Shown here one piece after another: positions 9,431 through 17,162 of a DNA stretch of 64,000 nucleotides. The DNA is from Bradyrhizobium sp. in8p8. Its GTDB lineage: Bacteria; Pseudomonadota; Alphaproteobacteria; Rhizobiales; Xanthobacteraceae. Position numbers and translations under genes: made by a program. The notes beneath the pieces are model-generated. The model saw nothing but the letters and a program-made list of their open reading frames with translations, searched no databases and was not told the DNA's origin. The DNA lies in NCBI RefSeq assembly GCF_000426845.1, contig NZ_AUGD01000008.1:303746-367745 (forward strand), given 5' to 3'. The first letter of the stretch is position 1. Each line of letters begins with the position of its first letter.

Positions 9431-9463
9431 AAACCCGGGCCGAAACGCCCGGGTTTTCTTTTT
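9431..9463 (+). terminator. Intrinsic terminator of the phasin gene
   Basis: A 10-bp perfect stem (AAACCCGGGC at 9431-9440, complement at 9447-9456) with loop CGAAAC, followed by a T-rich tail. Confidence 0.85.
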
Positions 9464-9475
9464 GAAATGGTGCAC

Positions 9476-9660
9476 TCGACCGCGCCCGGCGCTCCGTCTC
9501 CCAAAGGGAGAGGTCGGATCGCCCCCCGGCGATGCGAAGCATCGTCCGGCGCGATCCGGGTGAGGGGATCCGCTCTCGCGTTGGACCGCGCTCCGCCCCG
9601 CATGCGCGCGCCGAGCGACCCGACCTCTTCCCGCCGGGGAGAGGTGAACGACGCCCCGCC
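9476..9660. repeat. Intergenic repeat with paired ctctccc-type ends
   Basis: A stretch of complementary blocks (aaagggagaggtcgg near 9495 against cgacctcttcccgcc near 9620) with gatccgggtgaggggatc inside. It resembles the long palindromic intergenic elements common in bradyrhizobia. There is no coding potential. It lies between the phasin terminator and tRNA-His. Confidence 0.5.
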
Positions 9661-9807
9661 GATCCACTCGTTTTCTCGCAGCAGTGACGGGCAAATATCG
9701 GGTTTTGCGGCCTTGCCAAAAACCCCCGTTGCACCTAGTTTCCGCCCCGTCCAGCCCCCTCGGCACCGGCCCTCTGAAGGGCGTCCTGAGGCGCGGCTCG
9801 CCAGGAT

Positions 9808-9884
9808 GCAGTTGTAGCTCAGTTGGTTAGAGCGCCTGTCTGTGGAACAGGAGGTCGGTGGTTCGAGCCCACCCAACTGTACCA
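9808..9884 (+). tRNA. tRNA-His (anticodon GTG)
   Basis: A complete 77-nt cloverleaf with encoded CCA. The acceptor stem is GCAGTTG/CAACTGT, the anticodon stem-loop is CCTGT CTGTGGA ACAGG with anticodon GTG, and the T arm is GGTGG TTCGAGC CCACC. The discriminator is A and position -1 is T, so the gene lacks the almost universal G-1:C73 pair of tRNA-His, as is known for a clade of alphaproteobacteria that includes Rhizobiales. Confidence 0.95.
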
Positions 9885-9950
9885 GCGATTTCCAGTATTC
9901 GATGGGATATTGCCCAGATGAGTTGCGAGGCTCAATCACGCTGAGAGCCA

Positions 9951-10481
9951 TCATCTCGAATTTGTAGTCTCGGTTTCAAGAGGATCCAGCAGGTCTGCTT
10001 CTTGCTCATCGATCGGGTACTTGGCGAGCATAAATCGTTGCTTCAGCGCGAGATCAGCAAGGACCCATCTATACTCAGGGGCTAAATCTAAGAAGAGCGC
10101 TCGGGCCCAGTCCGCCTTTTGGACTATGAATACGCTCGCTTGGAAGTCGCATCGCGCCCATAAATAGTCTAGAAACGCACTCTTCAGTTTTGACAACGAC
10201 TCATGTTGTCTACGTTCGCATTGGGCTTCGATGTGAACGAACGCTCGATCGATCTCCGCGACCGTGCGCGCGACCGCATCGTCAACTGTTTCATTCTCCT
10301 TTATGGCTGCGAATTGTGGAGCTATCAAAAGGTCGTAGTACTGTTTCTCGAACTGGTCCGTTTCGCGACCTTCAAAGCCGAAGTCCTCAATCAACTGATT
10401 GAAAACCCCGCGCAGGGTTGGGTGCCCCTGCATGCTACCTGTCAGTTCGAGTGCATTCTTGTGGCCCATCAAGGTGAACAA
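9951..10481 (-). CDS. Hypothetical protein, probably frameshifted at its 5' end
   Basis: The open frame gives 176 residues with a TTG start at 10481, or ATG at 10469, neither with a well-placed ribosome site. A strong ribosome site (AGGGAGGGTAAC) with ATG stands upstream at 10542 in another frame; that frame reads MGQREDMLAVI and then continues as unrelated sequence for 24 codons to a stop. A one-base shift near 10505 would join it to LAAFHPEGLFTLMGHKNAL, giving a sensible protein of about 196 residues. The body is charged and helical (VDDAVARTVAEIDRAFVHIEAQCE) with no known domain. It is less GC-rich than its neighbours and sits just behind tRNA-His, which suggests acquired DNA. It may be a pseudogene or a sequencing error. 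Confidence 0.55.
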   Translation of the reverse strand: MFTLMGHKNALELTGSMQGHPTLRGVFNQLIEDFGFEGRETDQFEKQYYDLLIAPQFAAIKENETVDDAVARTVAEIDRAFVHIEAQCERRQHESLSKLKSAFLDYLWARCDFQASVFIVQKADWARALFLDLAPEYRWVLADLALKQRFMLAKYPIDEQEADLLDPLETETTNSR

Positions 10482-10750
10482 GCCCTCGGGATGAAAGGCT
10501 GCGAGCCCTGATCACTGCGAGCATGTCTTCGCGCTGTCCCATGTTACCCTCCCTGCAACACGTATCCGGCCAGTCTAACCACCTTTGCGTGCAAAGGCAA
10601 AATGATCGAGTGGCGCCGGCGCCCCGAAGCGGGATCGTTCGTTTTCGTTCCCCGGTTCTGGAAGAAAACGGCGGGACGCACCGCGAACCTTTTCATGATC
10701 CCAGGTGTTTCTAGCTGAGGCAGGACTGACAACGCTGAGGGAGCTGAACT

Positions 10751-10825
10751 GTGAACGGTATTATCTATATCATCGGGCTTGTCGTCGTGATCGCCGCGGT
10801 GCTCTCGTTCCTGGGTCTGCGCTGA
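10751..10825 (+). CDS. 24-residue single-pass membrane peptide
   Basis: A GTG start preceded by GAGGGAG at good spacing opens a 24-codon frame. It encodes Met-Asn-Gly followed by a nearly pure Ile/Val/Leu/Ala transmembrane helix, ending in GLR. Peptides of this type, one helix with a short basic end, are widespread and easily missed in rhizobial genomes. Function is unknown; many such peptides bind and modulate membrane transporters or kinases. It is followed at once by the decayed transporter fragment. Confidence 0.6.
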   Translation: MNGIIYIIGLVVVIAAVLSFLGLR

Positions 10826-10885
10826 TTGCTGATTGGGCGCGGCGAGGCCGTGAGGCGTCGCCGCCTAAGCCTTCGACGCCGCACC

Positions 10886-11090
10886 GCGTCACCACCCACA
10901 CCACCACGGGCAACGTCACCGCCGCCAGTGTTGCAGCACCACGCGCCTGACACACCGATAGGCGGCAGGTCGAGCAGTCTTGCGAACTCGAACCCGACCC
11001 GCACCTCCGGCAGCTTCAGCGCGCACATCGCCAAGATGCTCAGCTCGCACTTCGCCGCGAAGCGGGGCAGGTTGATGCCCAGCGATCGGT
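10886..11090 (-). pseudogene. Decayed 3' fragment of an AEC transporter gene
   Basis: This strand reads a degenerate copy of the C-terminal part of the intact AEC carrier at 11928-12872. The segments LPRFAAKCELSILAMCALKLP and ARLLDLPPI match NLFRFEVKGEKPSILVMCAL and ARLLDLPPI of the intact gene; then about 44 codons are missing before the end-of-gene match (gtcaccacccacaccaccac, 10888 against 11940). No intact frame remains. Together with the intact copy it brackets tenA. Confidence 0.75.
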
Positions 11091-11228
11091 GCGGCTCGAA
11101 GCGGGGCCTATCCGCAACGTTGCTCAAAGCCGGCTTTGTCCGCCGCCACCGTAGCTCCTCCGTTCGCAATGCGCTATCGGTAGCGAGCCAATGACGTTTG
11201 ATGGACAAGCAAGCAGGCGGAAGAGATC

Positions 11229-11903
11229 GTGGGTTTTTTCGAGCGTCTCAAGACAGCCGCGTCCGCTGAGTGGCGGGCCTACACCGAGCATCCCTTCACG
11301 AATGGATTGGCGGACGGCTCGCTCCCGGAAGCTGCGTTTCGTCACTACCTCGTTCAGGACTATCTGTTCCTCATCGAGTTTGCTCGCGCCTACGCGCTCG
11401 CGGTCTACAAGTCCCCCAGGCTTGCCGACATGCGTGAAGCAGCTAGCGGCCTCTCGGCCATCCTTGATGTCGAGATGAACCTGCATGTGAAGCTCTGTGC
11501 CGAATGGGGCCTGTCCCCGAGCGACCTTGAACAGGCCCCTCCGGCGGCCGAGATGCTGGCCTATACGCGCTACGTGCTGGATGCGGGAATGCGCGGCGAT
11601 CTGCTGGCGCTCAAGGTCGCGCTTGCGCCTTGCGTGATCGGGTACGCGGAGATCGCGACGCGGCTCGCCTCGCACCCCGCTGCCGACGCGCTGAGCAACG
11701 GCTATCGCGTCTGGATCGCCGAATATGCCGGCGCGCCGTACCAGGAGGTCGCTGCCAGGGCGCGGGCGCATATGGAGCATCTCGCCGATCTCTACGCCAC
11801 GCCGGCCCGCGAGGCCGAGCTGATTGCGATCTTCAAGGAAGCCACCCGTCTCGAGGCAGACTTCTGGGAGATGGCCTGGCGCGCGGGCCAGGCTGTCGCA
11901 TAG
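11229..11903 (+). CDS. tenA: TenA family thiaminase II (aminopyrimidine aminohydrolase)
   Basis: This encodes 224 residues from a GTG start with GGAAGAG upstream. TenA enzymes hydrolyse aminomethyl-pyrimidine or thiamin to recover hydroxymethyl-pyrimidine for thiamin salvage. The all-helical fold is recognisable (FRHYLVQDYLFLIEFARAYA), and the catalytic nucleophile is C135 in LAPCVIGYAEI, the same number as in the Bacillus enzyme. It converges on the AEC transporter with 24 bp between the stops. A decayed piece of that same transporter lies upstream, so tenA stands between an intact and a broken copy, suggesting arrival or rearrangement by duplication. No TPP riboswitch is visible upstream. 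Confidence 0.92.
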   Translation: MGFFERLKTAASAEWRAYTEHPFTNGLADGSLPEAAFRHYLVQDYLFLIEFARAYALAVYKSPRLADMREAASGLSAILDVEMNLHVKLCAEWGLSPSDLEQAPPAAEMLAYTRYVLDAGMRGDLLALKVALAPCVIGYAEIATRLASHPAADALSNGYRVWIAEYAGAPYQEVAARARAHMEHLADLYATPAREAELIAIFKEATRLEADFWEMAWRAGQAVA

Positions 11904-11927
11904 CGGTGTCGGCAATCGGCACGCCCC

Positions 11928-12872
11928 CTACCTCACCCCCGTCACCACCCACACCACCACCGGCAATGTCACCGCCGCCAGCAGCGTCCCGAGCGCCACC
12001 GCGCCCGACACCGGATTTACCAGCCGCTGATACTGCACGGCAAAAATGTACGCATTCGCGCCGGTCGGCATCGCCGCGAACAGCACGATGACGCCGGCGG
12101 CGATCGGCGGCAGGTCGAGCAGTCTGGCCAGCACGAACGCCGCCACCGGCATGGCCGCCAGCTTCAGCGCGCACATCACCAGAATGCTCGGCTTCTCGCC
12201 CTTCACCTCGAAGCGGAACAGGTTGATGCCGAGCGCGATCAGCGCCGTCGGCGCGCCCGCCTGCGCCAGCAGCTCGATGGTGCGGTCGACGACCGGGGTG
12301 AGGCCGAGGCCGGTGAAGCGCCAGATCACGCCGAAGCCGATCGCCAGCATCAAGGGGTTGCGCGCGAGGTCTGCGATCACGGGCCAGACGATCGCGAGCG
12401 GCGAGCCCGCCTGCCTGCGGCTGACGAACTCCATCTGCAGCGTGCCGCACAGCCAGAGCAGCGGCGTGTTCACCGACAGGATCAGCGCCATCGGGCCCGC
12501 CGCCTCGTTGCCGAGCGCGGAGAGCACGAGCGGAATGCCGAGCATCACGATGTTGCCGTAGACCGAGCCGATCGCGCACACGACGCCGTCCTCGCTGCCG
12601 CCGCGCTGGCGGCGCAGCAGCGCCGAGACCGCCATCGCCGCGATCCAGGTGATGGCGAGCGCGCCGTAATAGGCGCCCCACATCCGGTAAGGACTGACAT
12701 CGGGGAATTCCGAGACGACGATGGTGCGGAACAGAAGCGCAGGGATCGCGATGCTGAAGGCGAATTCGCTGATGCCCTTGTGCGCGCTCTCCGAGACGAA
12801 GCGAAACAGCACCGAGGCATAGCCGGCCGCGATCAGCGCGAACACCGGCGCGACGATCAGCAAGGTGGCCAT
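11928..12872 (-). CDS. AEC family (auxin efflux carrier type) organic-acid transporter
   Basis: This encodes 314 residues with about ten hydrophobic helices in the two-repeat AEC arrangement; helix 1 starts at once (LLIVAPVFALIAAGYASVLF), and the second half has FGVIWRFTGLGLTPVVDRTI and the terminal LLAAVTLPVVVWVV helix. Members include malonate and malate carriers. It begins 6 bp after the stop of the CitE-like lyase and is the last gene of a three-gene operon, so it probably moves the acid, or a relative of it, that the two upstream enzymes process. A degenerate copy of its 3' end lies at 10886-11090. Confidence 0.88.
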   Translation of the reverse strand: MATLLIVAPVFALIAAGYASVLFRFVSESAHKGISEFAFSIAIPALLFRTIVVSEFPDVSPYRMWGAYYGALAITWIAAMAVSALLRRQRGGSEDGVVCAIGSVYGNIVMLGIPLVLSALGNEAAGPMALILSVNTPLLWLCGTLQMEFVSRRQAGSPLAIVWPVIADLARNPLMLAIGFGVIWRFTGLGLTPVVDRTIELLAQAGAPTALIALGINLFRFEVKGEKPSILVMCALKLAAMPVAAFVLARLLDLPPIAAGVIVLFAAMPTGANAYIFAVQYQRLVNPVSGAVALGTLLAAVTLPVVVWVVTGVR

Positions 12873-12878
12873 GCGCGC

Positions 12879-13808
12879 TCAAGACCCCAGCGCGATGATC
12901 CGTCGCGCCATCCGCACATTGGCATAGTCGATCATCTTGCCGTCGAGCGTCACCGCGCCCTGGCCGTTCGCCTCCGCGCTCTCCATCGCCTCGACCACCC
13001 GCCGCGCCTGGGCCAGCTCCTCGGCCGACGGCGTGAACGCGCGCAGCGTCGGCGCGATCTGGTCGGGGTGGATCACCTGCTTGCCGTCGAAGCCCATCGC
13101 AGCGGCCTTCTGCGCGCTGGCCTCGGTCAGCCTGGTATCGCGGAACGCGCCGCAGGGGCCGTCGATGGCGCGCAGGCCGAAGGCGCGCGCGGCCACCAAG
13201 AGGCGCATCATGGGATAGGCGAACAGGTCGAGCGGCGCGGAGGCGTAGCCGCTTTGCGCCGACCCGACGTGGCGATAGCCGTCCGGCGAGATGCCGACGT
13301 CGGAGGTGCGGGCGCCGAGCGAGGCCGCGAAGTCGCCGACGCCGAGATGCAGTGACGCCACGCTCGAGTGCGCGGCGGCGAGCGCGTCGACATTGACGAG
13401 GCCGAGCGCGGTCTCGATCAGCAATTCCAGCGCGACGGGTTCGGCGCGATCCGGCGCCGCCGCGCGCAACTGGCCGGCGATGGCGGCGATGTCGCCGGCG
13501 CGCTCCGCCTTCGGCACGATCACCGCATCCAGCCGCGGCAGCGCCGCCAGCGCGCGGATCTCGTTTGCGATGAACGGGCTGTCGACCACGTTGAGCCTGA
13601 CCGTAACGTGCTTGCTGCCCCAGTCGAGCGAGGACAGCGCGCCGGCGGCTTCCGCAAGCGCAGCGCCCTTCTCGGCGGGCGGCACGGCATCCTCGAGATC
13701 CATGAACACCGCATCCGCGCTTGACGCCGCCGCCTTGGCGACGAGGCGGGCGCGATGGGCGGGAACAGCCAGATAGGCCCGGCTCGGCCGCAGCACAGCC
13801 ACCGTCAC
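12879..13808 (-). CDS. HpcH/HpaI (CitE-like) CoA-ester lyase
   Basis: This encodes 309 residues from a GTG start that overlaps the stop of the CoA-transferase (GTGA), so translation is coupled. It is a CitE-family TIM barrel: RAYLAVPAHRARLVAKAA at the N-terminus, metal/substrate motifs VFMDLEDAVPPAEK and LLIETALGLVN, and DGKQVIHPDQI near residue 240. Relatives cleave citryl-, citramalyl-, malyl- or methylmalyl-CoA to acetyl-CoA or propionyl-CoA plus a keto acid. With a family III CoA-transferase upstream and an AEC carrier downstream, an uptake-activation-cleavage route for a C4-C6 dicarboxylic acid is likely. The exact substrate is not readable. Confidence 0.88.
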   Translation of the reverse strand: MTVAVLRPSRAYLAVPAHRARLVAKAAASSADAVFMDLEDAVPPAEKGAALAEAAGALSSLDWGSKHVTVRLNVVDSPFIANEIRALAALPRLDAVIVPKAERAGDIAAIAGQLRAAAPDRAEPVALELLIETALGLVNVDALAAAHSSVASLHLGVGDFAASLGARTSDVGISPDGYRHVGSAQSGYASAPLDLFAYPMMRLLVAARAFGLRAIDGPCGAFRDTRLTEASAQKAAAMGFDGKQVIHPDQIAPTLRAFTPSAEELAQARRVVEAMESAEANGQGAVTLDGKMIDYANVRMARRIIALGS

Positions 13809-14971
13809 GTCTCCCTGGCCAGGCCGAGTTCAGCGAGGATGGCCGCGTTGTGCTCGCCGACATCGGGCACCGGGTCCATCCGCGGCGTCACGCCGGGAAG
13901 GGTGAGCGCGGGCAGGAAGCTCATCAGGGGGCCGTTGGGAGAGCCGACGCTTCTCACGCGCCCGCGCGCGTGCAACTGCTCGTGCTTCAGGAAGGCCTCG
14001 ACCGAGTTGAGATGCGCATTCGCGATCGCGGCTTCGTCCAGCAGCCGCAGCACCTCTTCGCTCGTCATCGACGCGAAGCGCTGCTCGATATGCGCCTGCA
14101 ATTCGTCGCGGTTCTGCATGCGCAGCGGATTGATGCGGAAGCGCGGGTCGTCGGCAAGTGCGGCATCGCCAAGCACGATGCGGCACAACGAGCGCCATTC
14201 CCGGTCGTTCTGGATGCCGAAGAAGATGGTGTTGCCGTCGCCGACGCGGAACGGGCCGTAGGGCGCGATCGTCGCATGCTTCGCCCCGGTGCGCGGCAGC
14301 GGCCGGCCGGTGCTCTCGGTGTAGAACGCGGGATAGCTCATCCAGTCCGTGATGGAATCGAACAGCGAGGCCTGGAAGGCGGTGCCCTTGCCGGTGCGCT
14401 CGCGGCGGAAGAGCGCCATCAGCACGCCGTTGAGGATGTACATGCCGGTGGCGATGTCGACCACGGAGAGCCCGACCTTCGCAGGCTCCGCCTCGGTGCC
14501 GTTGATGGCGAGCACGCCGGCCTCGCACTGCACCAGCAGGTCATAGGCCTTCTTGTCGCTGTAGGGACCGCCGGTGCCATAGCCCGAGACGTCGCAGGCG
14601 ATCAGGCGCGGATGCCTGCGCAGCAGCGATGCCGCATCGAGGCCGAGCCGCTCCGCCGCTCCCGGCGCAAGGTTCTGGATGAACACGTCGGCCCGCGGCA
14701 GCAGGGCGTCGAGGACCTTGCGCCCCTCGGGGCTCTTGATGTCGATGGCGAGGCTTTCCTTGGAGCGGTTGGTCCAGACGAACTGGCTCGACATGCCGTT
14801 CATCACGTGATCGTAGTCGCGGCAGAAGTCGCCGCTGCCGGGCCGCTCGATCTTGATCACCCGCGCGCCCCAATCCGCCAGGTGCCGGCTGGCCAGCGGC
14901 GCCGCGATCGCCTGCTCCAGCGACACCACCGTCACGCCCGCGAGCGGCAGCTCCGCCTCATTCCCATCCAT
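13805..14971 (-). CDS. CaiB/BaiF family III CoA-transferase
   Basis: This encodes 388 residues. Family III enzymes move CoA between carboxylic acids through an aspartyl-CoA intermediate. Recognisable parts are the N-terminal PLAGVTVVSLEQAIAAPLAS, the WGARVIKIERPGSGDF nucleotide loop, FVWTNRSKESLAIDIKSPEG, and the GYGTGGPY loop. It is the first gene of an operon with the CitE-like lyase (overlapping) and the AEC carrier. An imperfect palindrome (TGATGGTGCCATCA, 15042-15055) about 70 bp upstream of the start is a possible operator. Substrate unknown; itaconate-, mesaconate- or citramalate-type acids fit the gene set. Confidence 0.9.
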   Translation of the reverse strand: MDGNEAELPLAGVTVVSLEQAIAAPLASRHLADWGARVIKIERPGSGDFCRDYDHVMNGMSSQFVWTNRSKESLAIDIKSPEGRKVLDALLPRADVFIQNLAPGAAERLGLDAASLLRRHPRLIACDVSGYGTGGPYSDKKAYDLLVQCEAGVLAINGTEAEPAKVGLSVVDIATGMYILNGVLMALFRRERTGKGTAFQASLFDSITDWMSYPAFYTESTGRPLPRTGAKHATIAPYGPFRVGDGNTIFFGIQNDREWRSLCRIVLGDAALADDPRFRINPLRMQNRDELQAHIEQRFASMTSEEVLRLLDEAAIANAHLNSVEAFLKHEQLHARGRVRSVGSPNGPLMSFLPALTLPGVTPRMDPVPDVGEHNAAILAELGLARET

Positions 14972-15312
14972 GCGATCGCCTCCATGCCCGCTCAGCTTTT
15001 GACCCAGCGCAGGAGAACGAGCCGACCACCCACGCGATTTTTGATGGTGCCATCATGCCCCTGTTTTGCCCGACAAGTCAAATTCGGCTTCGAAAAATCC
15101 TAAGAATGGGGAGGGCGAGCGTTTGCAGCCATTTGGCTACTGTGCATGGGGTTGTTTTCGCATTCTGTGCGGGAGGGGCCAGGAACCCTGAACGCCAGTC
15201 CACCGCCCCTGTTGCCGAGACCGCACAGCTCCGACCTTTCGCATGCCCCCTCGGTTGCCAACGAACCGTCGTTCACCCACTATTCCCGCCTGTTCGACAT
15301 GTGGGGGAATCA
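14972..15312. other. Divergent intergenic region
   Basis: 341 bp between the CoA-transferase operon and the Cys-rich protein gene. Apart from the imperfect palindrome TGATGGTGCCATCA (15042-15055), a candidate operator for the operon on its left, I see no gene or RNA. Confidence 0.4.
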
Positions 15313-15654
15313 ATGCCGGCGTTTCGCTTCAAGACCTCCTTGGCCGTCGCAAGCTTCTCGCTTGCCCTGGCCGTCCTGGCCCTGCCGCGCGCCGGCTTCG
15401 CCTACACCCAGGAGGAGCAGCAGGCCTGCACGCCGGATGCGATGCGGCTGTGCAACGAGTTCATTCCGAACGTCGATGCCATCACCGCCTGCATGATCAA
15501 GAAGAAGGCGCAGCTGTCGCCGCAATGCCGGGTGTTCTTCCGCCCGGGCCCCGAGCCGCGCCAGCTCCGCGCCGGCAAGCCGACCCAGATCGCGCCCAAG
15601 GCCGCGAAGAAGAGCGCCAAGCCGGCGCCGAAGAAGAAAGCCAGCCAGGGCTGA
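15313..15654 (+). CDS. Periplasmic Cys-rich repeat protein
   Basis: This encodes 113 residues. The signal peptide covers about residues 1-30 (hydrophobic LAVASFSLALAVLALP, cleavage after GFA). The mature part has a single Cys-rich repeat with four cysteines spaced CTPD...RLCNE...ACMIKK...QCRVFF, probably two disulfides, followed by a Lys/Pro/Ala-rich tail (KAAKKSAKPAPKKK). Small secreted proteins of this kind are common in Bradyrhizobium and their function is unknown. The ATG at 15313 is chosen because it opens the signal peptide; the frame is open further upstream without plausible sequence. Confidence 0.75.
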   Translation: MPAFRFKTSLAVASFSLALAVLALPRAGFAYTQEEQQACTPDAMRLCNEFIPNVDAITACMIKKKAQLSPQCRVFFRPGPEPRQLRAGKPTQIAPKAAKKSAKPAPKKKASQG

Positions 15655-15942
15655 GCGCGAGGCAAGGAGGCGCGCAAGCGCCGGCTCGAAGACGTGGCGT
15701 GCGCCCAGCTGCCGCAGCGTGCATGTGTTCGCCCCCGCGTGGGGAGCTGCATAAGCTCCGCGACAGCTTCCGGACTCTGTTTGTTCTCGCAACGGCGCGC
15801 AGACCTGCGGCAATTACGGGCGCGCGCCTGACGGAAAAGAGTCGCCCGCAGGTTTGCGCGGTTAGGTTGCGCTCCGACTTGGCCCGTCTCTGCTCAAAAA
15901 ACGCACGATTGCTTGCGCGTGAAGCGCTTCGTTGCCGTTCGT

Positions 15943-15956
15943 GTGTGACGTCACAC
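15943..15956. promoter_or_regulatory. Perfect palindrome upstream of the ParA gene
   Basis: GTGTGACGTCACAC is a perfect 14-bp palindrome; its half-site GTGTGAC recurs directly at 15963-15969. It lies about 135 bp before the ParA-like gene in a 435-bp gap without other genes, and is a candidate operator. Confidence 0.45.
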
Positions 15957-16034
15957 TGGTTAGTGTGACTCAAAAGCCAGTGCGCATTGTTATTTCATGG
16001 CCTGAGCGCAGCTCGCGATAAATTTATCTTTCAC

Positions 16035-16052
16035 GAATCAGCGCGCTGATTC
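16035..16052. promoter_or_regulatory. Perfect 18-bp palindrome just before the ParA gene
   Basis: GAATCAGCGCGCTGATTC is a perfect 18-bp palindrome ending 37 bp before the ParA start. It may be an operator or an RNA hairpin in the 5' leader. Confidence 0.5.
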
Positions 16053-16089
16053 ATTTTCGCGGCCTGGGGTCAATCTGGAGGCCGAAGGT

Positions 16090-16767
16090 ATGAACGTTAT
16101 TGTTTTTGCATCGCGTAAGGGCGGCTCGGGCAAGAGTACCCTGGCTGCACATCTTGCCGCGCAGATCAAGGCAAGCAAGCAGGTCATGCTCGTGGATGCC
16201 GATCCGCAGGGCTCGCTCACGCTGTGGCACAAGCTGCGTGGCACCAACGAGCCGCCGATCAAGGCTGCCGTGAACTCCGTCAGCGGCATCGTCTCCGCTG
16301 CCAAGCGCGACGGTTTCGAATGGGTGTTGATCGACACGCCGCCGAACCTGTCGGCCGTCGTCGACGACGCGATCCGCAATGCCACGATGGTGATCATTCC
16401 GGCGCGTCCCGGCGTGTTCGACGTCAACGCGGTGCAGGAAACCATCCAGATGTGCCGCGCCGCGCGCAAACCCTACGCGGTCGTGCTCAACGGAGCTCCG
16501 GCCAAGCGTGACGACGCCGAAAGCCCGATCGTCACCATCGCCCGCGAGGCGCTGGCGAAATTCCGTGCGCCGGTGTGGGGCGGCCAGATCACCAATCGTT
16601 CCGACCTGCTGATGGCGCTGAGCCACGGCGAAGGCGCGCGCGAGTATCAGGCCGAGAGCCGTGCGGCCCAGGAGATTGCAAGGCTGTGGGCGGCGATCGA
16701 GCGTTCGGTGAAGGCTATTCGCGGCACGGCGTCGGCTTCCGGCGCAATGCACAAGCAGGCTGCTTAA
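16090..16767 (+). CDS. Orphan ParA/MinD-type ATPase
   Basis: This encodes 225 residues. The deviant Walker A (KGGSGKST, residues 10-17), Walker A' (LVDADPQGSLTLW) and switch (LIDTPP) motifs define a ParA-family ATPase that dimerises on ATP and binds DNA or membranes. No ParB gene or parS-like cluster is nearby, so this is an orphan of the kind that positions protein cargo rather than chromosomes. It is a single-gene unit: two palindromes upstream and a 10-bp intrinsic terminator downstream. The start ATG follows CTGGAGGCCGAAGGT, a good ribosome site. Confidence 0.88.
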   Translation: MNVIVFASRKGGSGKSTLAAHLAAQIKASKQVMLVDADPQGSLTLWHKLRGTNEPPIKAAVNSVSGIVSAAKRDGFEWVLIDTPPNLSAVVDDAIRNATMVIIPARPGVFDVNAVQETIQMCRAARKPYAVVLNGAPAKRDDAESPIVTIAREALAKFRAPVWGGQITNRSDLLMALSHGEGAREYQAESRAAQEIARLWAAIERSVKAIRGTASASGAMHKQAA

Positions 16768-16794
16768 GTTTCATTGTTCATTTCCCCGGACGAG

Positions 16795-16820
16795 AAACGC
16801 GCGGACGAGCCGCGCGTTTT
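16795..16820 (+). terminator. Intrinsic terminator of the ParA gene
   Basis: A 10-bp stem (AAACGCGCGG at 16795-16804, complement at 16810-16819) with loop ACGAG, ending in TTTT. Confidence 0.8.
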
Positions 16821-16890
16821 GCGTTTCTGCTGACACGTCATCGCCGGGACGGCGCGCAGGCGCCAGCGCATCGCTGGGGATTTGATGGCG

Positions 16891-17037
16891 CTACGCCACC
16901 ATCAGCATGTAGAACACGATGACCGGCGACAACGTGAGGATCACCGACCAGATGCCGGTGGCCCAGAGAATGTCCTCGGTGGTGAAGCCCTGCTGTCCGG
17001 CGTCGTAATGCGACGCCATTTCATTCTGACTATTCAC
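16891..17037 (-). CDS. 48-residue single-pass membrane protein (tandem pair, downstream member)
   Basis: A GTG start preceded by a strong GGAGG site opens 48 codons. A polar N-terminus (about 20 residues, ending GFTTEDILW) leads into one transmembrane helix (IWSVILTLSPVIVFYMLM). The neighbour at 17163-17312 on the same strand has the same plan: F-x-x-x-D-I/L-L, then a tryptophan-flanked helix with L-x-P-V and F near its end. The two look like diverged paralogues. No family is recognised; the layout recalls small subunits of membrane complexes. Confidence 0.6.
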   Translation of the reverse strand: MNSQNEMASHYDAGQQGFTTEDILWATGIWSVILTLSPVIVFYMLMVA

Positions 17038-17162
17038 AAACGCCTCCGCGATTTCTTCGCTTATGGACGTCCGTGTTAGCCTCGATGTTTTAAAATTCCG
17101 GATCGCCGATCGCAGCGCATTTGGAGACAGCCGCTACCACGGGTTAACTATTCCGGCGGGCT

